Source of the DNA: Vesta saturnalis
Lineage: Eukaryota > Arthropoda > Insecta > Coleoptera > Lampyridae
Length of the DNA stretch: 64,000 bases
Direction of reading: 5' to 3'
Assembly: GCA_036346205.1 (NCBI GenBank)
Contig: JARFJB010002193.1
Coordinates: 162,001 to 226,000, forward strand
Each line of letters opens with the position of its first letter. Position 1 is the first letter of the stretch. Below the pieces are notes generated by a model. The model was not told where the DNA came from. It worked only from the letters and a program-made list of their open reading frames with translations, and searched no databases. The position numbers and the translations under genes were made by a program. Shown here in pieces: positions 22,346-34,617 of the stretch.

Positions 22346-23020
22346 ACCTAAAAGAAATATAACGTCCTAATAAATATTTTTCCAGAGTTATAAAATTAAT
22401 TAATTAATATGTTACAATATAATCATGCCAACAAATATTATTGTGTAGATATATTTTGTTTAAGAAAAATATATTATGTAGATGAAAAGATATCAACTTT
22501 TAATTTTACATGTAATGGATTTACCGGTGTTCTGTCAAAATACGGCGAAAGGTGGTTCTGCTTATTCGCAAGTCCCTGGCTATTGCTCTGACACTTAAAT
22601 GGTGGTTAAGTTGCATATTGTAACAACCCTTTTGAGTTTTATTAAAATATACCGTAATTTAAGGTCTTTCATTCGTTCTGTTGTAAATATAAGAAAAGTT
22701 TTAATTATTGAAATATAGGTATGAGATAGGCAACTTAATTTGCATATCTTTTAAGTGTACATATTTCTTAAAGGTTTATATTCCATAAATTATTTTTCTG
22801 GTCATTTTATTCACGCATGTCATCATTGACATAATCCTGCTCATATCTTTGGGCAGGATTACATTATCGAACTTTCAAAGCATCTATTTTTCCACTTCCT
22901 GATGAGCGTTAAGAGAAGCAGAAAGTTTTTGGTTTCCTAAATTTAGTGCAAAGTGCCATTAATTTGATGGTAAGATATCTTTTAACCCGTAATACTAAAA
23001 TTAAAACATTTGCTCTTTTC
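22346..23020. other. No gene seen
   Basis: AT-rich spacer left of the gypsy element. A short inverted pair, ATAATCCTGC and GCAGGATTA, sits at about 22830-22862. Nothing else is recognised. Confidence 0.4.
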
Positions 23021-23025
23021 AGGCA

Positions 23026-23486
23026 CTTTTATTTTTTTACTGTTACTTTTACTTTTACATTTAATATTACCGCTTTGGATTGCACAATTAATTTTACTGT
23101 TGCGTACGCTTTCATTTTATGATTGCAATAATGCAATAAATATTGGATTCAAAACTTCAAGAAGAAATTTATGAGATAAAATTCCTTTCATGGGTTGGTT
23201 TACATTATTTCAGGATATTGCGCACATAATAGTGCAAGGATGACATCACCTTGGTTGACGTTTCGTAAACATTTAGACACCAGAGTTTATTAAAATATCT
23301 GTGTACAAAAATTTTACAAAGGTATTTATGTAATGATTTTTCTAGTAATTTAAGGATAGTTTTATTTAATCATATCACATTAACAGTTAATAAACATATT
23401 TGTATATATTTTATTTTTTTACATTTTGATAAAATTTTTATTGTTAACAAACTCTGTTTAGTTATTCCGACATTATTAAAATAACA
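23026..23486 (+). repeat. 5' LTR, truncated at its 5' end
   Basis: Aligns with about 29690-30154 of the 3' LTR, e.g. ATTACCGCTTTGGATTGCAC and TTTCATGGGTTGGT, with small indels. It ends AACA at 23486, complementing the TGTT that begins the 3' LTR at 28941. The first ~750 bp of the LTR are absent here. Confidence 0.85.
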
Positions 23487-23491
23487 TAACT

Positions 23492-23505
23492 TGGCGTCCG
23501 AGATC
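23492..23505 (+). promoter_or_regulatory. Primer binding site
   Basis: TGGCGTCCGAGATC lies 5 bases after the LTR end. The TGGCG start fits a tRNA 3'-CCA end pairing site. I do not assign the tRNA species. Confidence 0.65.
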
Positions 23506-23873
23506 ATTTTATTAGTATTACATTAATCTTTTATATTGATGTTCAGTGGAAGTAAGCTAGCAGATATTGTGATAATTAAGCAAATCCTGTTAGTTTGACG
23601 ATTTGTGTTTGGAGAACTTATTTCTTTGTTTCTTCATTATATTATTAAATTTATTACACCATTCACACCACCATCTTTATACTGGTTCATCGAGCAAGGG
23701 ACTTGATTTGCTTTCATTACCATTTGCTGGTTACTTTCGCTTTTGTTTGTTTCAGTTTCGATTGTTAGTGTTGACCAATTTTAAAGATACTGTAACAATT
23801 TATTATTACGATTGTATACTTTTATTGTGATTACGATTAGTGAAATTTTATTCTTCGTGTATTATTTTTTACC

Positions 23874-25250
23874 ATGTCAAATTTAGATTATTTAGTGGAT
23901 GTTTTACATAGTGACGAGTTATTAGTAGAGTTAAGTTTTATAAATGGTAATGATGCGGAAAGCTTATTACTAAGATGTAAATTAAATTTAGAAAGGATTA
24001 ATCCAAATTTATTTGATTCGTACAAGAAATTGGAAATTATCCAAACCTTAGAACTGGAATTATTAAAAGAAAAACTTTATAACATTCAATCGTTAATAGA
24101 TTTTTTAAACTTAAGCCTTCGAAAGTAGAGTACCTTAGACTTCATACTCGTTTATTGCACATTTTGAAACGTTTAAATTACATCACTTTTGATAATGAAT
24201 TTTTGTATTTACACGATCAGTTGTTGACTTTATGTAACGAATCTTTAGAATTTATTGAATCAATTAAAAAAATTGAAATTAAATATTGAGTTACCAATTT
24301 AGACACTTCTAATATTTATATGTCACATAACGACAATGTTAATACTTCAGTTAGTATTCCTGCTGAAGATTTTTCCAAATTAATTGAAAATTTACAAATT
24401 TCTAAAAGTTCTGTTCCTGTTTATAAATTAAATTTAAAATTTAATGGTAGTGAGAAAGAAGTTTTACATTTATTCAAAGATGTGAGGAGTTGATGGCAGC
24501 ACGAAACATTTCAAAGTCGGCGATGCTTTTATCTGGTATTGATTTATTTGCAGGAAAGGTTTAATTTGGTATAGAGCGATTAAGCCTTTGATTCATACAT
24601 GGGCTCAACTTATTTCTAAATTAAAGAGTGACTTTTTACCCGAAGGACATGACGAAGTTTTGTTAAATGATATTAAGAATAGAAAACAGGCTTTTGATGA
24701 GATTCCAACCCTCTTTATTTCCGAAATGGTTAATTTATTTTCACAATTAGACATTCCTCCTTCTGAAGGTGAACAATTAAAAATTATTATGAAAAATTTA
24801 CAACCTTGGTTCGCTACTTAGTTGGCTCTTGTTAATGTTAATGATATTTTCCATTTAGTCGAGTTATGTAAAAAATTGCAGTAAGTGAAAGCTCAGAATT
24901 CCAAATTCAAAGACAATCTGAATACAAACCTAAATCTTCTACATTGAAACAAAACATTAAACCTAAAGTCAATTTTACTAGTGGTGCTAAACCAAAAAAT
25001 ACAATTTCAAACTTTTAATAGTTCAAATATTAATACAGCTAAGTCTTCAACAACATGTTTTAAGTGTAAACAGTTGGGTCATACCTATCACACCTGTGAT
25101 AAGGATGATGATAAAATCTTTTGCTTTAAATGTGGTTATTCCATGTTACTTTACTAATTGTCCGAAGTGTAAATTTTCAAAAACTTGTAAATGGGAAGTG
25201 TTCTGTTAGTCGACACATTCCTATGATTTTCAAAGGCTGACAAGCATATT
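23874..25250 (+). pseudogene. gag: gypsy gag
   Basis: The likely start is the ATG at 23874 in good context (ACCATGTC), opening an 84-codon Leu/Glu-rich N-terminus. The frame is then broken several times; pieces continue to 24821 (TWAQLISKLKSDFLPEGHDE, a capsid-type helical segment). A CCHC zinc knuckle follows at about 25055-25100: CFKCKQLGHTYHTC (C-x2-C-x4-H-x4-C), and a second degraded knuckle (CFKCG, then CPKC-like) by 25170. Gag would form the cytoplasmic particle. At least four disruptions make it non-functional. Confidence 0.85.
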
Positions 25251-25299
25251 TTTAAAGAGTGGTTGATTACAGTTAAGAAATTTTATGGAACTCCAAAAA

Positions 25300-25783
25300 T
25301 TTGTTCCAAATTTGTTGAAAAGGACAATGGTATTAGACCTTTTATTAATGTGAAGATTTTAATGAAAATTTTATTGCTTTATTAGATAGTGGAGCTACCG
25401 TTACAATTTAGGTAAGCCTAATTTGTATTTAATTGATAAATATGATTTAAAATTAAATAGGAATTCACCTTTTTCATCATTGATTATTGCTGATGGTTCT
25501 TTACAATCCATTTTGGGAAGTGTTGATTTATGTTTGACTATTAATGGTATTACTAAAACTATTTCTGTTATTGTTTCTGAATCTATTACTACTGCATTAC
25601 TTTGGGAGTAGATTTTTGTCGTTATTTGAAATTAAAGCTGATTTTAGTGAAAATTCTTTTGTTGCAAATTCTGCGGAGACAAATTTTTCAATGATTAAGA
25701 GTATTTATGATCTTAATAATGATCAAGTTTTTGAATTAAATCAAGTTATTGACCTTTTAAAACCTTATCAAATTCAAAATTAG
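25300..25783 (+). pseudogene. gypsy aspartic protease
   Basis: About 25370-25405 encodes IALLDSGATVT, the DSG active site of retroviral-type aspartic proteases. It is followed, in the frame 25423-25611, by SSLIIADGSLQSILGSVDLC (flap-like) and the VIVSESITTALLW region corresponding to the usual ILG(x)DF second half. Frameshifts occur near 25408 and 25600. It lies between the Gag zinc knuckle and RT, as expected for processing of the Gag-Pol polyprotein. Confidence 0.75.
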
Positions 25784-25799
25784 GTAAACAAATAAAGTT

Positions 25800-26586
25800 T
25801 TCATTCAATTAATACTGGTGATGCAACACCAATTAAACAACGTTATTTTCCATTATCTGCTGCTATGTTGTAGCATGCGAATAGAGAAATTGATGACATG
25901 TTAGAGCAAGGAATTATTGAACCCAGTTCTTCTCCTTGGAATTCTCCAATGGTTTTGGTTCGAAAGAAGTTAGGTGAATTTAGAGTTTATTTGATGCTAA
26001 GAAATTAAATTCTATTACAAAAAAAGATGCTTACCCTTTACCATTTTTAAATGATATTTTGGATAAATTAAGAGATGCTCGTTATTTAACTTCAATTGAT
26101 TTAAAGAAAGCTTTTTGGCAAATTCCTTTAGACCCTGAGAGTTGTGAAAAGACTGCTTTTACTGTTCCACGTAGAGGATTATTTGAGTATACTGTTATGC
26201 CCATGGGACTTACCAACGCACCCAGTACTTTACAACGATTTATGGATTCAATTTTAGGTCATGATTTATCCCAATCAGTTTTTGTTTATTTAGACGATAT
26301 TATTATTTTTTCAAGTACATTTAAGGAACATATTGCTATTTTAAGAGAAGTTTTTAAAAGGCTTAATGATGCCAAATTAAACATTAATTTAGATAAATGT
26401 GAATTTTGTAAACCTCAATTATCATATTTAGGTTTTGTTATCGATAAGAATGGTCTTCACACCGATCCTTCAAAGGTGGAAGCTATTACTAAATTTCCTC
26501 AACCAAATACTTTTACAGAAGTTAAACGTTTTATTGGAATGTGTTCTTGGTATAGACGTTTCATTCATGATTTTTCCACTATTTAA
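25800..26586 (+). pseudogene. gypsy reverse transcriptase
   Basis: The N-terminal part (25850-26060, broken frames) shows EQGIIEPSSSPWNSPMVLVR. The open frame 26059-26586 begins with MDKLRDARYLTSIDLKKAFW (catalytic Asp in SIDL), then MGLTNAPSTLQRFMD, FVYLDDIIIFS (YLDD box), and the thumb LSYLGFVIDKNGLHTDPSKV and YRRFIHDFS. The palm is intact over 175 codons; the stop at 26586 and upstream frameshifts disable the polyprotein. The protein would copy element RNA to DNA in cytoplasmic particles. Confidence 0.93.
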
Positions 26587-27262
26587 GTTCAGATTAATAA
26601 TTTATTGAAAGGTAAGAAGAAATCTCAGAAAATTTTATGGAATACCGAAGCGAATGATTCATTTTAAAAATTAAATTTTTATTAGTTGGTGCTCCTATCT
26701 TAGCGAGCCCTGATTTTTCTAAAACTTTTTATTTACAATGTGATGCTTCCAATTGTGGTGTTGGATGTGTTAACATAAGGTGACGGAGAGGATGAAGTTG
26801 TTATTGCTTATGGTTCTCGTACTTTAAATAAAGCCGAGCAAAATTATTCAATTACAGAACGTGAATTACTTGCAGTTATTTTTGGAATTCAAAAGTTTAG
26901 GCCTCGTATTGAAGGTACCCATTTTAAAGTTATTACTGATCATCATTCCTTGATTTGGCTCAATAATTTAAAAGATCCTTCAGGTCGATTAGCCAGATGG
27001 AGTGTTAAACTTCAACAATTTGATTTTGAAGTTATTCATCGGAAAGGTAAATTAAATGTTGTACCTGATGCACTTTCTAGAGCACCTTTGGAAGTTAGTT
27101 CTTTAGAATTTTTTGCAGTAGATTTAGACGATTGGTATAAGAAAATGTTGATCAACGTTTCTAAAAATCCTGCATTATTTCCTGATTGGAGAGTGGAAGA
27201 TAATAAACTCTACAAATTTATTTTAAATGATTTAAACATGGAGTCCAATTTAGTGGAATAGA
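26587..27262 (+). pseudogene. gypsy RNase H and linker
   Basis: FYLQCDASNCGVGC near 26740 carries the first catalytic Asp. In other frames there follow AENYSITERELLA-type sequence (26840-26880) and VITDHHSLIWLNN (26930-26965), then DPSGRLARWSVKLQQFDFEV and VPDALSRAP (open frame 26950-27261). Frameshifts at about 26780 and a stop before the integrase disrupt it. The domain would remove the RNA template during reverse transcription. Confidence 0.88.
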
Positions 27263-28360
27263 AGTTAGTTGTTCCGAAATCTTTAAGGAAAGATATTTTA
27301 CAGAAATTTCGTGATGATCCTACATCATCACATTTTGTTGGTTTTAAAACATTTTCAAAAATTAAAGAATTTTATTATTGGCCAAAAATAAAGTCCGACA
27401 TTTGCAAATACATTAGGAATTGCAATATTTGTAACCGAAGCAAGTCTTCACAATCTAATCATTATGGTTTTATGGGTAAAGAGAAAAATGTTTCTTATCC
27501 TTTTCAATGTATTTCTATTGATTTAGTGGGTCCTTTTCCTAGATCGAGGAGTGGTAAACAGTTTTATTAGTTATTTGTGATTGGTTTACTAAATTTACTT
27601 TGATTCACCCAATGCGCAGTGCTACTGCTAAAGGCATTTGTCAATATATTGAAAATTATGTATTTCTAGTTTACGGTGTTCCTCAAATTTGTATGGTGGA
27701 CAACGGTCCTCAATTTAAAAGTGCACAATTTAAAAATTTAATGAGTTCTTACAAAGTTCAATCCATTTGGTTTAATGCAAGTTATCATCCCCAAGTAAAT
27801 TTTGTTGAGAGAGTTAATAAAGTAGTAGGTACTGCGATTAGGTCTTATATTAAAGATGATCACAAGGAATGGGATGTTGAAATTCACAAAATTGCCCATG
27901 CTATTCGTAACGCTGTTCATGAGTCTACGAAATTTTCACCTTCCTTTTTGGCGTTTGGTCGGACAGTTCCAATTTCTGGAGATTTTTATGGTCGACTAAA
28001 GGATTTTAAAGAGGATGATTTATTTATTACTAACCGTGAACAATTAGTTCAAGATTTAAATGAACTTTCACCTGTTTTTAAACATGTTAAACAAAATTTA
28101 CATGCAGCTTACGAAAGAAATTCAAAATCTTACAATTTGCGACGTCGTCCATTAAAATTAAACGTCGGCGATTTAGTTTGGAAAAAGAATTTTACTTTAT
28201 CTGATGCGACTAAAATTATAGTCAAAAGTTAGCTCCAAAATTTATTGAAGCAAAAGTTATTGAGGTGTTAGGTCGAACTACGTACCGATTGGCCACCTAT
28301 TGATAATAAACCATTAGGTGTTTTCATGTTAAAGATTTAAAACCCATTAGTTCTTAATTA
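27263..28360 (+). pseudogene. gypsy integrase
   Basis: The N-terminal zinc-binding region has SSHFVGFKTF and YIRNCNICNRSK (the CxxC pair). The catalytic core has CISIDLVGPFPRSRSGK (first Asp), MVDNGPQFKS (second Asp) and NFVERVNKVVG (the Glu). A stop near 27570 splits it; 27600-28232 is open for 210 codons. The C-terminal part keeps the NVGDLVWKKN GPF/Y-like module start. It would insert the cDNA into the host chromosome. Its end is frameshifted after 28230. Confidence 0.92.
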
Positions 28361-28934
28361 TTTTTCTATTTCTAGTATTTTTGAGATTCTTACATTCTGG
28401 TTTTCTTATTTACATTTTTAATTATTTTGATGATTTTTCAAAGTAATTTATTTTTGTGCTTATTTGCACATTATTTTATTTTATTTTGTGGCTTTGCAAA
28501 CCACTTATTTTATTTTTGCTACATTTGTTTAGCACGATGGTTGATATTTAGATCACTCGTGCGATTGTTTTGCCGATTTTTGGGACATTAGTTCTCGGAA
28601 GATTATCTTCTTTATTGGATTTACAATTTGCTATTGTTACAATAGTAAAATTTAAGATAATCATTTTGAGTTTACCTCTGATCGTTAATTTAACGTGAAA
28701 TTTTCAAACTCTTAACCGTTGATAAGAAAACTAGTAATGCTTGTATACATTTTATTTTTATTTGATTTAATTATTTTAGTTTCCTGAAATTGTTTTCGAA
28801 ATTCTAGCTTTTGTATTCCTGATTTGTCTAGTCTATTCTTGGACGGTGCTTGAGGACTTCGGTTCGCCTCGTGTCAACCTCGATTAGTTCACTTCCCGAT
28901 TGTGGCTTCCTGATTATGACGTTTTAGTAGTTTT
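28361..28934. other. Untranslated region between integrase and PPT
   Basis: T-rich sequence with no open frame resembling env or another gene, so the element appears to be env-less. Confidence 0.5.
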
Positions 28935-28940
28935 AGGGGG
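28935..28940 (+). promoter_or_regulatory. Polypurine tract
   Basis: AGGGGG after a T-rich stretch, directly before TGTTGTGTTC, the inferred 3' LTR start. This is the usual plus-strand primer site arrangement. Confidence 0.65.
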
Positions 28941-30154
28941 TGTTGTGTTCAAGAGTGCATCATCTCTTTGCTACTTCACCTAGATTTCGATTTATTTACA
29001 AAACGTGCGTGTTAGTTAGCGGTATGTTTAGTCTTGGACGACGACTGTGCGATCAACATGAAACCTGAATCTCGTGAAGGGTAGAGTGGCCTCTCTTGTT
29101 CTCCACGACGAAGCATCCTGAGCTAATTTGCCATGAAATAGTCGTATCTTGGATTTACCGATTTTGACTTACCGAACGTGACTGTGGTGGTTGTGTGTGA
29201 TGTACCTAGGAGGCTTGGTTTGAAATCACCGGGTAGGGTAATGGAACCTTTCTCCCGGCCTCAAGTCTCGCGATTATTTTTTATGGTTTGTCCGGAAGGA
29301 TTTTTGACTCTGAGTGGAGTGGCATTTTGCCGTGATTTTTATTCTTACACGAAAACTGTTACGGGTTCTGCCCGCTGACCCTTCAGGTCATGGTTGGTTT
29401 CCGTTCTTTTTTACCTTAGCTTCAATTTTTTACCGGTTTTTTCATTTTGCTCCTCTGATAGTGGTTTGCTTCACAAACCCCACCAGTTTAAGTTTTTACT
29501 TTATTTTAGGTTTCGGGTCCTCTATTTCGACTAGTGGCGTGTGTGGTGATAGCGCGTCATTAGCCTTTATGGTGTTGCGAGTGGTCTTTCCTGACCAACA
29601 TCACCGCATTTTCCGTACTTCTTCGTACATTTCCTTTTTATTTTCATTTACATTTTATTTAGATTTTAGATATTAGTATTTACATTTTGCTGTTTTACTG
29701 TTACTTTAACTTTTACTTTACATTTAATATTACCGCTTTGGATTGCACAATTAATTTTACTGTTGCGTACTCTTTCATTTTATGATTGCAATTTTGCATT
29801 TAAAACTTCAAAATAATGCAATAAATATTGGATTCAAAATTTCAAGAAGAAATTTATGAGATAAAATTCTTTCATGGGTTGGTGTACTACGTAAACATTA
29901 TTTCAGGATATTGCGCAATAATGCAAGGATGACATCACCTTGGTTGACCGTTTCAAACATTTAGATACCAGAGGTTATTAAAATATTTGTGTACAAAATG
30001 TAATGATTTTTTAGTAATTTAAGGATAGTTTTAAGATATATTTTATTTAATCATATCACATTAACTGTTAATAAACATATTTTAATTTTTTACATTTTGA
30101 TAAAATTTTTATTGTTAAGAAACTCGGTTTAGTTATTACGACATTATTAAAAAT
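28941..30154 (+). repeat. 3' LTR, about 1.2 kb
   Basis: Starts TGTTGTGTTCAAGAG after the polypurine tract. Its last ~465 bases align with the truncated 5' LTR. The final CA is lost relative to the AACA of the left copy. Open frames within it (29178-29676) have no family resemblance and are taken as chance. Confidence 0.75.
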
Positions 30155-30420
30155 AACTTGTCGTCCGAGATCATTTTATTAGTATTACATTAATCTTTTA
30201 TATTGATGTTCAGTGGAAGTAAGCTAGCAGATATTGTGGTAATTAAGCAAATCGAATGGACTACTATTTAATCTACCGATTTGAGTCAAAGGCATTATTT
30301 GTGGTGAATGGTTTGTATCTCCTGTTAGTTTGACGATTTGTGTGTTTCTAGAACTGATTTCTTGTTTACTTTATTATTATTAAATTAATATTACCATTTA
30401 CACAACTTTTTTACAATATG
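30155..30420 (+). repeat. PBS and leader of a second gypsy copy
   Basis: Immediately after the 3' LTR comes TGTCGTCCGAGATC, homologous to the PBS at 23492, then about 240 bases homologous to the leader at 23500-23670. This copy keeps ~70 bases (about 30252-30322) missing from the left leader. Homology stops near 30420, before gag. Confidence 0.85.
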
Positions 30421-33400
30421 CCAAAACATTTATTGTGATTGCCTCTGAGAGACTTCTGACGCGTCTTCTATCACCAGGAAGATTTACATTTCCCGTCGTT
30501 CTTAAACGATATGTGAGTCGACGAAAAACTCTACTATCGGGTGAGGTCTTTGGGGATATTGTATTGCATACACCCTAGCCGCAAAGTTGCATTTCTCATG
30601 CATTCAAAATACGTGCTTATCATGTCAAATGATTCTTGGTTGGTAATCATTTTAGATTTAACTTTTAAAGTAAAAGTTATATCGAATGTAATACGAATAA
30701 ATAGCTATGAAACGGAAATGAACGAATTACTATGTATAATAATTTCATACATGTCTTTTTGTTTTTTTTCATGGCCCATTACTTGTTTTGATATATTTCC
30801 ACTTTAACTTCCTTAACGCCGTTTGTGCGTGACAATAACAGTAATATTGAAATTAAAATTGATGTAGGACAAGGAAAGTAAATTTTACGGAGTTCAAGAT
30901 TGTTAAAATTTGTTCAGTAAAACCCGAGTAATTCAAAGGAAAATGCTTAAAAGTTACACATTTCTTAAGATATCTCGGGACAGGAAAAATATATCGATAA
31001 GCGGTTTTCGCCATTCTTTTGCTAATTTGGTCTACTTTTGTAATCCACGATTACAACTACATACTCCCATTTAATATTTCCGAAAGAAAACTAGATTTGA
31101 AAAAATAAGTAAATACCGCCCTCTAGCGTGCATGTTAATTACTAGGTTGTGTCGTAATTATTACTCGTACATTAGCGGAAAAGAGCTGTTTCCAACAAGA
31201 CTAAGTTTGCAAAGATCGATTAAGCAGAACCGGAGTTACACGCGTTTTTTCAAAATAAGGTTCCCACTCTGCCCCACCTCTTATTTGAAGAGATGGACTA
31301 AAACTTGTGAAATCAAACATACCCAGAATTTTTAGAAGAATATAATGATTGTATTTTCAATGCCTCTTAATTAGGCAAAATTTATAAAATATTTATTTTT
31401 TAATTTTTAATTTTCAGTTACGCCCTCTAGCGGTGGTCCTACAATTCTATAAATAATTTCCAGGTTTTTCTCGAAGCCACTTTTGTTATAAAATTGTGTT
31501 TTCCGAAGCTGTACTATAATGGGTCTCGGATATATGGCCGAGAGCCATTCTTATTGGGACAACCGGTACCTACCTATTCCAAAATTTGACTGAACTAAAT
31601 GGTAAACATTAGCTTAATTTTTATTATCGATAAGTGTTAATCTGCAATTATATTACTGCTTTGCAGCTAATCTGTTGGTTTGGCCAAATGCAAATAAATA
31701 AATAAAACGTAAATAACATTTAGCGCTTTTTAAATAATTATTTTAATATAAATGTTCGCAAAACAGTAAGAAATGCAGGTAATAGAGTATGTAGTTCAGT
31801 AAATTCCATCGTTCCAAAAAATGGATGTAACGAATGGAAATGGAAAAAAACTATATTAAGAAGTTTTAATTCACAACTAGCAACAGTTTATATATATAAA
31901 ACCGCAACTGAAAACATTAATTCAACTTCCGTTCCAAAATTACCGTATCATGGCAGTTTTATGCTATTTTATAAATAAACGATTTTAAAATTTAGTTATT
32001 AATAGTTTCGCTTATTAACATTAATAAAGTGTTCACATTTAGAAACGTTTTATTACAAGATTAAATTTTAAGTATAGGGTTTTAAAGAAACATGGTCTGA
32101 ATTAAATTTATTTCATTTAGGCTTACTAATTTATGGATTGCAAATTTTTATAATGTTCTCGTATAAACCATTGCAATGAAAATGAGAATTGTGGAGTTAA
32201 ATGGTGTTGACGTACCTCTCAGAGTAAGGATAATAATTTAAACGTGCTAGTAGGTAAATGACAAATATTAACTTATAGAGGACTCCCATGAATCATTTGA
32301 AGTGCTGATTATTCATTGTTTAAAAGCGTTTCGTGCTGTTCAGTAGTGCTTATCCAAACTGATATGCGGCATCATTTACTTTTATGATAACATCTCCAGG
32401 TATAAAGGATTCTTTACAGTCAGTTGTGAGAAATGGCTTATATTAACTCGTAAATACATATGGCAAGATACAGATAGAGTTAGGAAGAATTATGACGTTA
32501 GTATTGTTTTACAAAGACAATGCACGCGGGTATTCACACCCAGCGCCTTTTACATTACCAAACAATGGCTTCAAGGACTTTTCATCATAAATCAAATCTG
32601 GTAAAGCCATAGAGCTATTAAATAATCTTAACGTTAGTTATAAAAGAGCTTTAGAAGGAACAATGCGGTCTTATAATTAAAATCTAATGAAATTTATTCC
32701 GGAAAATTAAGGTTATCTTATAAGATGATGAAGAATCGTGCTGCTTTTGTAACACGACCTAAGTGTCCAATAAGTCAGCACGAGTTCTCGCACACGTGGT
32801 GTTAAATCTTCGACTCTTCGAGCTGCCATTTACTCTACTCTTAACAAGGTTTCACCATTAGATTTATCTCGTTTAATCGTGTTCCTCGGTGTGTAATGCT
32901 GTCTCGGCCTACAAGACAGAACACCATGAGTGGAAAGACATTCTTTAACCTTAAATATGTTATAGCTTTATACGAGTAAAGTTGTTCAGATAGAAGGTTC
33001 GATAATGTTTCAAGTGGGCTTAGCGTAAAGACGAGTTTGAGGCTTATAAACTTTAGAGAAGTCGCTTCTGCACTTGACGTTATCATTTGAAGTCGGCTTG
33101 AGTTATCTTACCACGAATAAATCACATTAACTATCTCGGCTTCCTGCTTGCAATGCCAGAGGAAAAATATGGCGGTATCCAAACACCCACTTCTTGAAAA
33201 CGAAAAAATAATGTAGCTGGCTGAAGGGCAAGACCGCAGCGGACTGCGAGTTAACTTGGGGTTCTATAGATATATCGCTCTGCTATACGGTTCGGTTGCT
33301 AACTCTATCCTACTTCTTAAATTTATGACACTGTCATATTTCGCAAGTTGCAAGCCGGTAATTCTTGGGTGGGAATTTATTACCCTACAGTCCCTCCCGG

Positions 33401-34538
33401 CCATTAATCTACACCGTTCCTTAGTTGACACGACTACCACCTTACCGCAATTCACAAAAATGTGCAAAGTAAAAAATCTCTTAAATAAATTTCATCGCAT
33501 CATTTGCAGCTTTATCTAGTGTGTTATTACATACAAAGGTATGTTTCAAACATGAGCAATTTATTACACAAAGAAGTTTACATATCTATACAATTTGTGT
33601 TTATTTTCTATTTTAATAAAATAGAACATTGCAAAAGAAGTGAAGTATACATAAATTAGAAGTTCATTCAAATGAAATCTATGTACAGAAGTTAAGGTAA
33701 ATATTTAAAACTAATAGGAAAACTTATTTATAGAGGGTGTCCCTAATATAAGGCCATATTTTATCATAGATTACCCAATTTGGTTAACCAAAAGAGGTTG
33801 CTTGTTGCATTTGTAAACCTATTGGTATGCACACAAAAGTCAAATATTTTTAACCAAATAAAGTTTTGTTTAACACATATACAAATGATGTCAACACAAA
33901 TAGACATAACAATTTTTTTCGTTCATGTTGATCGTAAATAGAATTACTGATTTTCCTATACATATTAACAGTTTTTAATTAGAAAATATCTGGTAAAATT
34001 GTTATTAAAATTATTTCATTTGTTTTAATATCCATTTTTTAGGTTGGAAGATCGTGTGGTATTCCACAACAGATATTTTTAGGGTAACTATGCAACCTCT
34101 TTTATAAGTTCTTTACGAAAATAAGCAACATTGTAAAAACAAAACAATAATCTATGTCAAACAGACGTTCAAAACTTCATTTCAGACGGAGACATCGAGA
34201 GGCTAACTTAAAAAATTAAAAGAAATCAATTTAGTATAACTGTGGAACCTCTTTTTCATACGTTGATAACGAAAACAAGCAACATAAGTACATGTTAACT
34301 TAAACAAAAAATTCCAAATCCGCCCGCTTCTATGAGATATCAATAATACAGTTTAAACATTTTCGTTCATATTTAATTAATTTTTAGACTTATCTTGCGT
34401 TATAATAAGAAACTTTGTAAAGAAGAGTTAGGTATGTAAAATAACATTTTCTTTAAAAAATATGTCTACACTTTTCCTTATAAAATTAAACGTCGTATCA
34501 AAAAAGTGCTAAAACATAATTAATCGATATATTTAAGC

Positions 34539-34541
<3 letters not shown>
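30421..34541. other. No gene recognised
   Basis: About 4.1 kb of AT-rich sequence. The phrase CGCCCTCTAGCG occurs at about 31116 and 31423. A GGGACAACCGGTA motif near 31556 resembles a motif in the elements at 51388 and 55620. Two similar segments (CAACCTCTTTTxTA then AAAATAAGCAACAT) lie about 150 bases apart at 34090 and 34242. TTGTTATTAAAATTATTTCA at 33999 echoes the Polinton subterminal repeat. Open frames at 30541, 31132, 32841 and 33256 have no recognisable domains. Confidence 0.35.

Positions 34542-34615
<74 letters not shown>
34542..34615. repeat. (TA)n microsatellite
   Basis: Perfect TA run of about 37 units with no transposon terminus recognised at either edge. The stretch 34616-35724 to its right contains nothing I recognise. 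Confidence 0.95.

Positions 34616-34617
<2 letters not shown>

Larger units (their letters stand above)
23021..30420 (+). mobile_element. Ty3/gypsy LTR retrotransposon, full layout but defective
   Basis: The order on the plus strand is partial LTR, primer-binding-site-like TGGCGTCCGAGATC, leader, gag, protease, RT with YLDD, RNase H, integrase with HHCC and D,D,E, polypurine tract, 3' LTR. That order is diagnostic for Ty3/gypsy. Codon use is very AT-rich and uniform across the element. Every gene has frameshifts or stops, though long open stretches remain (175 codons in RT, 210 in integrase). The left LTR is 5'-truncated. The 3' LTR runs on into a second PBS and leader, so a second copy was joined there. 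Confidence 0.95.

Noticed and set aside
29178..29676. Two plus-strand frames of 66 and 120 codons
   Set aside because: They lie in the gypsy 3' LTR, are Phe/Ser-rich and have no recognisable domain.
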